Assembly: GCA_002452315.1 (NCBI GenBank)
Contig: DKFH01000094.1
Location: 1-5,439 of the forward strand
Length of the DNA stretch: 5,439 nucleotides
Source: Anaerolineaceae bacterium UBA6801
GTDB taxonomy: Bacteria; Chloroflexota; Anaerolineae; Anaerolineales; Anaerolineaceae
Reading direction: 5' to 3'
The notes under the pieces were generated by a model. The model had not been told where the DNA came from and did not search any database. It saw nothing but the letters and a program-made list of their open reading frames with translations. The translations under genes and the position numbers were made by a program. Positions within the stretch are counted from its first letter, which is position 1; the number at the start of each line of letters is the position of its first letter. Shown in pieces: positions 1-5,439 of the stretch.

Positions 1-1
1 G

Positions 2-1072
2 CTGCTCATCTCGCTGAATACAGGCTGGTCCGAACTGCGCCGGGCCACCACGGGTGCCCTCGTATGGGAAATCGACAGCCAATTTTCAGATGTACGCTTC
101 TCCACTCGGTTAGATTTTTTCATGGGGATCAAAGCGGATGGCACCATCGAAAAAAGAGCCCTCAGTGACGGGGCCTTGTTAGACACCCTCAACCTGCACC
201 CCAGCCAGCTTTTTGCCCTGGCATTCTCGCCCGATAGCAGCGTACTGGCGGTGGGATATGGCGATGGCTGGATCCGCGTTTACAGCACCTTCAACGGTGA
301 GCTGCTCGGCGTGCTGGACGGGTCGGCAACCGCAATGCAATTTTCACGCGATGGCAGCCTGCTGGCGGCCGGTCTGGCCGATGGCACGGTGCGCATCTTC
401 GAATTGGCCGAGGGGCGTTTTGATGATCTACGCAACGGCCACTTTGATGCCGTTACGGGGTTGACATTTTCAAATGACGGGCGCACGCTCCTAACGGGCA
501 GCCATGATTGCACGGTCAGCCTGTGGGATGTGAACGGACGCTTTCGGCGCACAAACCTCACCCCCGGTGGCGGGGATCCCTTCCAAATCAACGCGGTGGG
601 GCAAACCCATCAACTCCAGTATGTTCTCGCCAGGGGGAACGGCATTTTCCAAATAAGTGACACACAAACTACCCACCTATTTTCGCCTCCCACTATGGGT
701 TTTGCGGATATGGCCCTTTCACCGGACGGAAGCCTGCTGGCCGGGGCAGGCCTCAGCGCTTGGTTCATCCCGATCCCTGGGGGCAACCTGCTGCCTGGAC
801 CACAGGAATTGACGCCTTCCCCGGGCAGGCAGGCGGGGGCCATCGCTTTCACACCCAACAGTGCCGTGTTCATCGCTGCCTCGGCGGAGGGATTGGACTT
901 CTGGTCTGCACCTGAAGGGAACCGGCTTGGTTTCCTGCCCTTTCCAGCGGCCAGATCCAGCGGCGATGAACCCATCGACCTGAGCGTCTCACCCGATGGC
1001 TCGCTGATCGCACTCGGAAAAGGAGACGGTTTGGTCCACATTTTCGCCGTCCAGCAGGAAAACGGCCAATAA
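2..1072 (+). CDS. WD40-repeat beta-propeller protein, 5' partial
   Basis: The reading frame is open from base 2 to the TAA at 1070-1072, giving 356 visible residues. The ATG at 122 is internal: the 40 codons before it contain no stop and continue the same repeat style (a GALVWEID segment), so the true start lies outside the window. About eight propeller repeats are visible. They carry the recurring signature of a hydrophobic strand, then FSPDG-like turns (AFSPDSS, QFSRDGS, TFSNDGR, LSPDGS, VSPDGS), then a DGxxxxW/F strand such as DGTVRIFEL or CTVSLWDV. The central blade (about residues 190-235) and the following ones are degenerate. No catalytic domain, signal peptide or membrane helix is visible in this part. 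WD40 propellers are protein-interaction scaffolds; the specific partner is unknown. The missing N-terminus could carry more blades, a signal peptide, or a kinase or protease domain. No clear terminator follows the stop. Confidence 0.85.
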   Translation: MLISLNTGWSELRRATTGALVWEIDSQFSDVRFSTRLDFFMGIKADGTIEKRALSDGALLDTLNLHPSQLFALAFSPDSSVLAVGYGDGWIRVYSTFNGELLGVLDGSATAMQFSRDGSLLAAGLADGTVRIFELAEGRFDDLRNGHFDAVTGLTFSNDGRTLLTGSHDCTVSLWDVNGRFRRTNLTPGGGDPFQINAVGQTHQLQYVLARGNGIFQISDTQTTHLFSPPTMGFADMALSPDGSLLAGAGLSAWFIPIPGGNLLPGPQELTPSPGRQAGAIAFTPNSAVFIAASAEGLDFWSAPEGNRLGFLPFPAARSSGDEPIDLSVSPDGSLIALGKGDGLVHIFAVQQENGQ

Positions 1073-1074
1073 TT

Positions 1075-1102
1075 TTGTTAAACCGCCTTCATCTCTTATA
1101 AT
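1075..1102 (+). promoter_or_regulatory. Candidate sigma70-type promoter for the osmC-like/pncB operon
   Basis: A perfect TATAAT lies at 1097-1102, 16 bases after TTGTTA at 1075-1080, which matches four of six bases of the -35 consensus. It sits in the AT-rich gap just after the WD40 stop and would start transcription near 1109, leaving a leader of about 33 bases before the ATG at 1142. This suggests that the OsmC-like and pncB genes have their own promoter rather than depending on read-through from the WD40 gene. It is a prediction from sequence only. Confidence 0.6.
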
Positions 1103-1141
1103 TAATAGGTAGAGTCATCATTCAATGAAAGGAAACTTAAT

Positions 1142-1558
1142 ATGTCAGAAAGAGTTGTAGTCTACCAGGATAAAAGCTTTCGAACGGATTTTCGAGCTGC
1201 CGACCCCAATGAAGACGATCCGACCGATCTCCAACCCGTGATGCACCTGCATAACCTGACGCCATACGGCATGCTGCTGGCCAGCGTGGCCGCGTGCACC
1301 GCAATCGTGGTTAATTCCTACGCCGGAAATCATGGCATCCCGCTCAGGGGTATCTCTGTGGATGCCTCCTACGAACGTGTGTTTGCGGATGATTGCGACG
1401 ATTGTGATCCGGAAAACGAATATGAAGAAGTCATCTACGAGCAGGTCGATTTTGAAGGCGACCTGGATGATGCCCAGATCAAACGCCTCCACCAGGTGGC
1501 CAAGGCCTGTTCGGTCAGGCGCCTGCTGGAAAGAGGCATCCGGGTCGTTACGGATTAA
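1142..1558 (+). CDS. OsmC/Ohr-family protein
   Basis: This encodes 138 residues, a normal length for the OsmC fold. The start ATG has a purine-rich ribosome site (AAAGGA, 1128-1133) eight bases upstream. The two family landmarks are present: the helix segment TPYGMLLASVAACTAIVV with Cys52, and the C-terminal QVAKACSVRRLLERGIRV with Cys123. In OsmC and Ohr proteins the equivalent cysteines form the peroxidatic/resolving pair that reduces organic hydroperoxides in the cytoplasm, usually with a dihydrolipoyl or thioredoxin-type reductant. The Glu of the Ohr NPEQL motif is absent here (PYGML), which fits the less-studied YhfA-like branch better than classical Ohr. So peroxidase activity is possible but not assured. 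An unusual acidic stretch at residues 83-106 carries an extra Cys85-x-x-Cys88. The gene ends 27 bases before the pncB ATG, so the two are probably one operon. Confidence 0.9.
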   Translation: MSERVVVYQDKSFRTDFRAADPNEDDPTDLQPVMHLHNLTPYGMLLASVAACTAIVVNSYAGNHGIPLRGISVDASYERVFADDCDDCDPENEYEEVIYEQVDFEGDLDDAQIKRLHQVAKACSVRRLLERGIRVVTD

Positions 1559-1585
1559 TCGGTCAAGTTTATCAGAGGAACAGTG

Positions 1586-3154
1586 ATGAAACCTGATGAA
1601 ATCAAATGGGCCAGCGGGGCGTTGATGACGGACCAATACCAGTTGACCATGGCGCAGTTATATTACCGGATGGGCTTGCATGAGACCATGGCGCAATTTG
1701 ATCATTTCTACCGCAGCAACCCGGATTATGGCTTTCACAAAGCGGGCTATTGCGTCAACGCCGGGCTCGAATCCATCCTCGACTGGCTGGACCAGGCCGT
1801 CTTCGGCCCGGCGGAGATCGAATACCTGCGCTCGCAAAAAAGCGCCACGGGCGGACAGCTTTTCGGCGATGACTTTTTAAGGTGGCTGGGGCATGATTTT
1901 GACACCAAAGCGATCAACCTGTTTGCCATGCCAGAGGGCCGCGTCGTCCATCCCAATGTGCCCATCCACGTCGTTGAAGGCCCCCTGGCGATTGGCCAGA
2001 TCATCGAAACCGGCCTGCTGAACACCGCCAACTACCAGATCCTGATCGCCACCAAAGCCGCTCGTATCAAGCAAAGCACCCGCGGTCAAGTGTTGATGGA
2101 ATTTGGCCTGCGCCGGGCGCAATCCCTGGGCGCCATTGCCGGGACGCGTGCCGCCCTGATCGGCGGGGCAGACTTTTCCTCCAATGTGGGCGCATCCCAT
2201 GCCTTCGGCTTCCCGCCCAAAGGCACCCATGCCCACAGTATGGTGCAGGTCTTTATGGGCCTGGGTGAGGGCGAACTGGCCGCGTTCCGGGCTTATGCCG
2301 ATGTTTACCCAGATGACTGCATGCTGCTGGTAGACACCATCGACACGCTGCAGTCCGGCGTGCCCAACGCCATCCGTGTCTTTGAAGAACTCAAGCGCAA
2401 AGGCCACCGGCCGGTTGGCATCCGGCTTGATTCCGGCGATTTAGCCCACCTGAGCATCCTGGCGGCAAAAATGCTCAATGACGCCGGGTTCCCCGATGTC
2501 TCCATTGTGCTCTCAAATGACCTTGATGAGCTGGTCATTTGGCAGATCCTCACCCAAATTCAAGAGGAGGCAGAGCGCTATGGCGTCGATCCAGAAAAGC
2601 TGATCAAACGACTGGTATACGGCGTGGGCACCCACCTGATCACCTCCACCGGTGATCCCGCCCTGGATGGCGTTTATAAATTGGTGGCCATCTGCCAGGA
2701 CGGCAAATGGATACCCACGCTGAAGATCTCTGAAAATGTGGATAAAACCCTCAACCCGGGTAATAAACGCGTCTGGCGGGTTTACGACCAGCGCGGAAAG
2801 GCCACCGCTGACCTGATCACCCTGCAGGGCGAAGACATCCTCAACCAATCGCCCCTGGAACTGCGCCATCCCACCATGGCGACCAAACGCCGCTCGCTGT
2901 GCCGTGAGGAGATCGATCACGTTGAGAAATTGCTGGTGCCCGTCATTCTGGATGGCGAAAAGGTTTATGAATCCCCCACCATTGAACAGATGCGGGAAAC
3001 TCGCCAAAAAGACATCGACCATCTCGACCCTGGCGTTCTGCGGATCATGAATCCGCATATCTACCATGTGTCCCTCTCCGCCAAACTCTGGGACCTGAAA
3101 CAATCCCTGATAAAAAAAGCCAGAGATGAAAATTCAGTCGAAGGTGGTATGTAA
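1586..3154 (+). CDS. pncB: Nicotinate phosphoribosyltransferase
   Basis: This cytoplasmic enzyme makes nicotinate mononucleotide from nicotinate and PRPP with ATP hydrolysis, the entry step of the Preiss-Handler NAD salvage route. The 522-residue product shows the family landmarks in order: LMTDQYQLTMAQ (13-24), an aGL-type segment at 59-61, FGLRRAQ (173-179), SNVGASHAFGFP (199-210), GTHAHS (213-218), LLVDTIDT (247-254), GIRLDSGDLA (278-287), SNDLDE (310-315), YGVGTHL (345-351), GVYKL (362-366) and the lysine/glycine-rich NPGNKRVWR (390-398). His217 aligns by motif with the histidine phosphorylated in characterised NAPRTases. The length is at or slightly above the usual bacterial range, with a charged C-terminal tail. 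I chose the ATG at 1586 over the GTG at 1583 because AGAGGA (1574-1579) is then six bases away rather than three. It is the second gene of the likely operon with the OsmC-like gene and is followed by a strong hairpin. No break or missing motif was seen. Confidence 0.97.
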   Translation: MKPDEIKWASGALMTDQYQLTMAQLYYRMGLHETMAQFDHFYRSNPDYGFHKAGYCVNAGLESILDWLDQAVFGPAEIEYLRSQKSATGGQLFGDDFLRWLGHDFDTKAINLFAMPEGRVVHPNVPIHVVEGPLAIGQIIETGLLNTANYQILIATKAARIKQSTRGQVLMEFGLRRAQSLGAIAGTRAALIGGADFSSNVGASHAFGFPPKGTHAHSMVQVFMGLGEGELAAFRAYADVYPDDCMLLVDTIDTLQSGVPNAIRVFEELKRKGHRPVGIRLDSGDLAHLSILAAKMLNDAGFPDVSIVLSNDLDELVIWQILTQIQEEAERYGVDPEKLIKRLVYGVGTHLITSTGDPALDGVYKLVAICQDGKWIPTLKISENVDKTLNPGNKRVWRVYDQRGKATADLITLQGEDILNQSPLELRHPTMATKRRSLCREEIDHVEKLLVPVILDGEKVYESPTIEQMRETRQKDIDHLDPGVLRIMNPHIYHVSLSAKLWDLKQSLIKKARDENSVEGGM

Positions 3155-3167
3155 TTTAACCAAAAAT

Positions 3168-3190
3168 GACGGCGCTTTATCGGCGCCGTC
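3168..3190. terminator. Hairpin terminator shared by convergent genes
   Basis: GACGGCGC (3168-3175) and GCGCCGTC (3183-3190) form a perfect 8-bp GC-rich stem with a 7-base loop. Read on the - strand the stem is followed by ATTTTTG, a good U-tract, so it is a classic intrinsic terminator for the genes coming from the right (24 bases after the stop of the small membrane protein). Read on the + strand it lies 14 bases after the pncB stop and is followed only by a looser CTATTATTAAATTT, so termination there is probably weaker. It separates the two convergent units. Confidence 0.82.
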
Positions 3191-3213
3191 CTATTATTAA
3201 ATTTAGCCGTTAT

Positions 3214-3477
3214 TTAGTGCCTTCTGCCTCTGATCAGGTTTAAGACGGCTACAAACAGCGCACCGCCGATGATTGACCAGATCACCGGGAAGTTCTGGCC
3301 TTGAATATTGATTTGGAACAACAGGGGTAAATTCAGCGAGGTGGCAATCCACCAGCCCACAATCGCCCCGATAAAACCCACTGCGATTGTAACCAGGCAG
3401 CTGCCCCAGGAAAAACCGCCCGATGCCTTCGCGATCAACCTACTGACCGCCGCGATCAACAATAATAGCAAGGTCAT
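3214..3477 (-). CDS. GlsB/YeaQ/YmgE-type small membrane protein
   Basis: This is an 87-residue, strongly hydrophobic protein with three predicted membrane segments (about residues 2-17, 27-48 and 64-82) and a basic C-terminal RGRRH tail. The glycine-spaced central helix (TIAVGFIGAIVGWWIA) and the glycine pair in the last helix (IIGGALFVAVLNLI) match the pattern of the family labelled transglycosylase-associated, a name that rests on little biochemistry. Family members are often stress-linked inner membrane proteins of unknown mechanism. The start is well supported: a perfect AGGAGGT site (complement of 3485-3491) lies seven bases before the ATG. The gene begins 40 bases after the stop of the kinase gene with no terminator between, so co-transcription is likely, although the strong ribosome site would give independent, efficient translation. 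The family call rests on topology and glycine pattern, so another small three-helix family remains possible. Confidence 0.75.
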   Translation of the reverse strand: MTLLLLLIAAVSRLIAKASGGFSWGSCLVTIAVGFIGAIVGWWIATSLNLPLLFQINIQGQNFPVIWSIIGGALFVAVLNLIRGRRH

Positions 3478-3484
3478 GGTAAAT

Positions 3485-3491
3485 ACCTCCT
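3485..3491 (-). promoter_or_regulatory. Consensus Shine-Dalgarno site of the small membrane protein
   Basis: The - strand reads AGGAGGT, seven bases before the ATG at 3477-3475. It is the strongest ribosome binding site in the window and fixes the start of the 87-residue protein. It suggests that this protein is made in larger amounts than its neighbours. Confidence 0.85.
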
Positions 3492-3517
3492 ATGTATCGT
3501 TGTTAAGCCTATTAATT

Positions 3518-4399
3518 CTACCCCTTATCGCGGATATCCCGGGCGTTCCCCAGGTGAGAGGTGAACCAGTATTTCTCCCCGGATTCCAAACCCAGCAGCA
3601 CCCATTGCAATTCAACCGCCTGGGCATAAAAGCGCGCCCGGTCAACGAGTTTCTGCCAGTCCGGGTATGTTTTCGCCAGCCTGCCAACCAGGGATTCGCC
3701 GTAATAATTCAGCAAGCTCCCCAGGTCCGTCGCTGGATCGCCCAACCCGGCCACCCCAAAGTCGATCACCGCCGTCAGGTGGTTTTGGTCCAGGTCGTAA
3801 AGGATGTGGTATGGCGCCAAATCGCCATGCACCAGCGCCGGGATAAAGTCAAAGAAGTCCGGCTGGGTCAACGCTGGCTCAAACAAAGCTTGCACCCATT
3901 CAATCTGGTGCGAAAGCAACAGCGGATAGACCTGGTCAACCACCCGGTCGTAGATTTCAACCCAGGTCTCCCGGGTGACCGGCGCATAGCTGTGCAGCAC
4001 CTCCCAATCTAAACTGCTGGTATCCACAAGATGTAAGGCCGCTAGGAACGCGCCCAGTTGATCGGCAAAGGACTGCTTTCCAGGCTCGTCAGCGGCGGAC
4101 CAAGCCTGGCGGACAAAATGTTCACCGACCAGGTGCTGATAAACGATCACGCCTTCTGCTCGTTTGACGGGCTGAGGAATCGCCAGGGGCAATTTCGGCC
4201 CCAAAAAGACCATCAGGCGATCCTCGTTGGCCATTAATTCCTTCGCCCAGTCCGTTTTACAAAAACGAAACACCCACTCGTTGTTAACGATCAAAACATC
4301 ATTGACCAGCCCCTCTTGGTGGAGTTCATAGGCAGAAATCTCCAGGTCAGGCATGATGCTGTGGATTTGTTCATGCCAGTAAGCATCTTCTTCAGGCAT
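3518..4399 (-). CDS. Aminoglycoside phosphotransferase-like (APH) small-molecule kinase
   Basis: The 293-residue protein has the APH/choline-kinase fold signatures. An N-terminal lobe segment WVFRFCKTDWAKEL (42-55) resembles the FRFPK-type nucleotide-lobe strand. The catalytic loop is HGDLAPYHILYD (191-202) with the likely base Asp193, and the metal-binding Asp213 is in VIDFGVAGLGDPATDL (211-226). The usual Asn of the HxDxxxxN loop is His198 here, a variation also found in APH(2'')-like enzymes as I recall them. Such proteins phosphorylate hydroxyls on small molecules using ATP or GTP in the cytoplasm. The substrate cannot be read from the sequence, and a chromosomal copy like this should not be taken as proven drug resistance. 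I chose the ATG at 4399 because GGAGG (complement of 4405-4409) sits five bases upstream. An in-frame TTG at 4411 would add four residues but overlaps that site. The gene is probably co-transcribed with the downstream small membrane protein. Confidence 0.87.
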   Translation of the reverse strand: MPEEDAYWHEQIHSIMPDLEISAYELHQEGLVNDVLIVNNEWVFRFCKTDWAKELMANEDRLMVFLGPKLPLAIPQPVKRAEGVIVYQHLVGEHFVRQAWSAADEPGKQSFADQLGAFLAALHLVDTSSLDWEVLHSYAPVTRETWVEIYDRVVDQVYPLLLSHQIEWVQALFEPALTQPDFFDFIPALVHGDLAPYHILYDLDQNHLTAVIDFGVAGLGDPATDLGSLLNYYGESLVGRLAKTYPDWQKLVDRARFYAQAVELQWVLLGLESGEKYWFTSHLGNARDIRDKG

Positions 4400-4422
4400 A
4401 ATTTCCTCCAATCCTTACTCCT

Positions 4423-4452
4423 TTTATAGCGGATTTTCGCTTAAAATAGCAA
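4423..4452 (-). promoter_or_regulatory. Candidate promoter of the kinase gene
   Basis: On the - strand, TTGCTA (complement of 4447-4452) is followed after 18 bases by TATAAA (complement of 4423-4428), four and five matches to the sigma70 consensus hexamers. It ends 23 bases before the ATG, so the leader would be very short, just enough for the GGAGG site. A second, weaker candidate lies upstream: TTGACT (4476-4481), 18 bases, AATACT (4452-4457). Both are inferred from sequence only. Confidence 0.45.
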
Positions 4453-4486
4453 GTATTTTGATGAAGAAGTCGAAAAGTCAACCCTT

Positions 4487-4534
4487 AGAGACACAGCCTG
4501 ATATTTAGAGACCGGGATGGCAAGCCGTGTCTCT
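4487..4534 (-). other. Nested inverted and direct repeats in the CcdA-like/kinase gap
   Basis: Arms 4487-4500 and 4521-4534 form an imperfect 14-base inverted repeat (12 of 14 matched) around a 20-base loop. In - strand RNA both mismatches become G-U pairs, giving an unbroken 14-bp stem, whereas in + strand RNA they stay A-C and C-A. The loop carries a second copy of the left-arm word TTAGAGAC (4485-4492 and 4505-4512, exactly 20 bases apart). That copy could pair with 4529-4534 in a competing shorter hairpin, extended by three pairs after a one-base bulge. No U-run follows directly, so this is not a textbook terminator. It lies 46 bases beyond the stop of the CcdA-like gene and upstream of the kinase promoter. 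It could be a 3' end-stabilising stem or a DNA operator. Confidence 0.5.
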
Positions 4535-4550
4535 GCTTACACCTGGTTGT

Positions 4551-4564
4551 GGGGTAAATACCCC
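4551..4564. repeat. Perfect 14-base palindrome GGGGTAAATACCCC
   Basis: Six bases on each side mirror exactly around AA, 16 bases after the stop of the CcdA-like gene as transcribed. On the + strand it is followed by TATTTTAATT and so looks terminator-like, but no + strand gene precedes it. On the - strand the following bases are ACAACC, with no U-tract. It could be a short protein-binding palindrome or a weak stem at the 3' end of the CcdA-like transcript. Confidence 0.35.
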
Positions 4565-4579
4565 TATTTTAATTGAATG

Positions 4580-5439
4580 CTATTTGATTCTCGGCAAAAT
4601 CACCTGGTGGACAAGCAGGATCAGCCCGGTCAGGCCAAAGGCTGCCCCAAAGACCCATAATGAACTGCCGATCTGGTTCATCAAGGTCGGGTCAACCAGC
4701 ATCACAATCGCCAGGGCCAACATCAATATGCCGCCCAGTAGTTTCAGAATGCGGCCATATTTCTCTTCCATCTTAGATTTACGCAGCGTGAACACCGCCA
4801 CCAAGAAGATTCCCATTTCATCGATCTGGTATACCAGCATGTAAACCAGTAAAAATCCCAAAAAGGCCAGGCCGGTCACTTCGTGGAAGGCGAGCAAATT
4901 TGTCCACACCATCGGGAAACCCGCCGTGCAAGAGAATTCCACCAGGGATACACCAGCTGCCATGACAACGGTCGCGCTGATCAGCCCCCAGATGTTCTCC
5001 TCAGCGTTCATGATCCGGCGGATACCTTTGTAAATACCCGGTTTCTGCTTATCGCTGATGGTGAAGGATAGGCCCTCTTTGTACCAGAAATAATCCTTGA
5101 TGTTCACCAGCGCAAAGACCAGCGCTATCAACGCAACAACCAATTGGATCCAGCCCACGTATCCAATGAAGGTAAACACGGTGAACAGCCCGCCAATGAA
5201 CAGGGCATAGACAATGGCCGTCACTGTGATGAAGACAAAGCCAATGATCAGCACCTTTTTACGTGAGCGTGTGTTTAAGGTGATCGCCAGCAGCATCGAG
5301 AGCACCCAGATCGAGCAGGGATTGAACCCGTCCACAAAGGAGATCAGCAAGGTGCTCAACAACAGGGATTGATCTGCCAGGTCGATCTGCCCGATCAGCG
5401 GCAAGGTGATCGAAAACGCGCTTTCATCCACCGGGCTGC
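4580..5439 (-). CDS. CcdA/DsbD-like thiol-redox membrane protein, 5' partial
   Basis: The frame ends at TAG (4582-4580) and stays open to the right edge. A GTG at 5431 is a possible start, but in-frame codons continue beyond it and no ribosome site is visible there, so the true N-terminus is probably outside the window. Counting from that GTG, 283 residues are seen with about seven or eight membrane helices (roughly 23-50, 59-80, 88-112, 147-168, 176-200, 203-217, 229-247, 256-277). Helix 1 contains DGFNPCSIWVL with Cys39, and the fourth helix contains VEFSCTAGFP with Cys168. These are the two-cysteine arrangement of CcdA/DsbD transmembrane domains, which pass electrons from cytoplasmic thioredoxin to extracytoplasmic thiol proteins. 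The preceding ITLPLIGQIDLADQSLL resembles a linker after an extracytoplasmic domain in some long relatives, so a fused redox domain may be cut off. The electron acceptor is unknown. Confidence 0.82.
   Translation of the reverse strand, partial: SPVDESAFSITLPLIGQIDLADQSLLLSTLLISFVDGFNPCSIWVLSMLLAITLNTRSRKKVLIIGFVFITVTAIVYALFIGGLFTVFTFIGYVGWIQLVVALIALVFALVNIKDYFWYKEGLSFTISDKQKPGIYKGIRRIMNAEENIWGLISATVVMAAGVSLVEFSCTAGFPMVWTNLLAFHEVTGLAFLGFLLVYMLVYQIDEMGIFLVAVFTLRKSKMEEKYGRILKLLGGILMLALAIVMLVDPTLMNQIGSSLWVFGAAFGLTGLILLVHQVILPRIK

Noticed and set aside
610..1041. A 143-codon open frame on the - strand inside the WD40 gene
   Set aside because: The sense strand carries regular WD40 repeats; the antisense translation is rich in Pro, Ser and Gly without any pattern.
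1145..1636. A 163-codon open frame on the - strand across the OsmC-like gene and the start of pncB
   Set aside because: The + strand encodes a clear OsmC-fold protein here; the antisense product has low-complexity His/Ile/Asp composition typical of a reverse-complement frame.
1877..2407. A 176-codon open frame on the - strand inside pncB
   Set aside because: It is antisense to conserved nicotinate phosphoribosyltransferase sequence, with no ribosome site or recognisable domain, so it is a shadow frame.
2513..3103. A 196-codon open frame on the - strand inside pncB
   Set aside because: It lies wholly antisense to a pncB region with all expected family motifs, and its translation looks like no protein family I recognise. 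Long antisense frames are common opposite GC-rich genes with strong codon bias.
3485..3543. A separate promoter for the small membrane protein in the 40-base gap after the kinase stop
   Set aside because: TAGAAT (complement of 3515-3520) resembles a -10 box, but no acceptable -35 hexamer lies at the right distance (the position reads CCCGGG), so co-transcription is the simpler reading.
3308..4012. A 234-codon open frame on the + strand opposite the small membrane protein and the kinase
   Set aside because: It overlaps two well-supported - strand genes, spans their gap with both ribosome sites and stops ignored, and shows no domain.
4487..4534. Reading the 48-base inverted repeat as a tiny transposable element (MITE)
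   Set aside because: There is no flanking target-site duplication and the unit is far shorter than usual elements; a stem or operator explains it more simply.
4527..4844. A 105-codon open frame on the + strand opposite the end of the CcdA-like gene
   Set aside because: It runs antisense to membrane helices, begins inside the intergenic repeat region, and has no family resemblance.

Overview
This 5.4 kb window is an ordinary-looking, gene-dense bacterial chromosomal segment, with moderately GC-rich coding DNA and AT-richer gaps. The gene mix is an intracellular-type WD40 propeller, an OsmC-like protein, a long nicotinate phosphoribosyltransferase, a GlsB/YeaQ-type small membrane protein, an APH-like kinase and a CcdA/DsbD-like membrane protein. 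Together with the Shine-Dalgarno sites, this would suit an Anaerolineae-like member of the Chloroflexota. That placement is an impression from protein style, not a proven assignment; no rRNA, tRNA, mobile element or CRISPR array is visible to anchor it.

Layout. The left half is read on the + strand. It starts with the 3' part of a WD40-repeat gene (2-1072) whose frame is open through the left edge. A 69-base gap with a good sigma70-type promoter follows, then a probable two-gene operon: an OsmC-family protein (1142-1558) and pncB (1586-3154). A strong hairpin at 3168-3190 ends pncB and also faces the convergent genes from the right. The right half is read on the - strand. In transcription order it holds a CcdA-like thiol-redox membrane protein (4580 to the right edge, 5' end missing), a 180-base gap with palindromic and repeat structure and a candidate promoter, an aminoglycoside-phosphotransferase-like kinase (3518-4399), and a small GlsB/YeaQ-type membrane protein (3214-3477).

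How the genes may work together. The osmC-pncB pair joins a probable thiol-based peroxide-reductase fold with NAD salvage, so a link to redox or stress physiology is plausible but is only inferred from spacing. The kinase and the small membrane protein may be co-transcribed (40-base gap), with no obvious functional link. The CcdA-like protein would move reducing equivalents across the membrane; its partner thioredoxin-like domain is not in the window and may lie just upstream, or in the missing N-terminal part.

Nothing here amounts to a clearly new system. The points most worth a second look are the nested inverted and direct repeats between the CcdA-like and kinase genes, where a 14-bp stem is complete only in the - strand RNA, and an acidic CxxC insertion in the OsmC-family protein.
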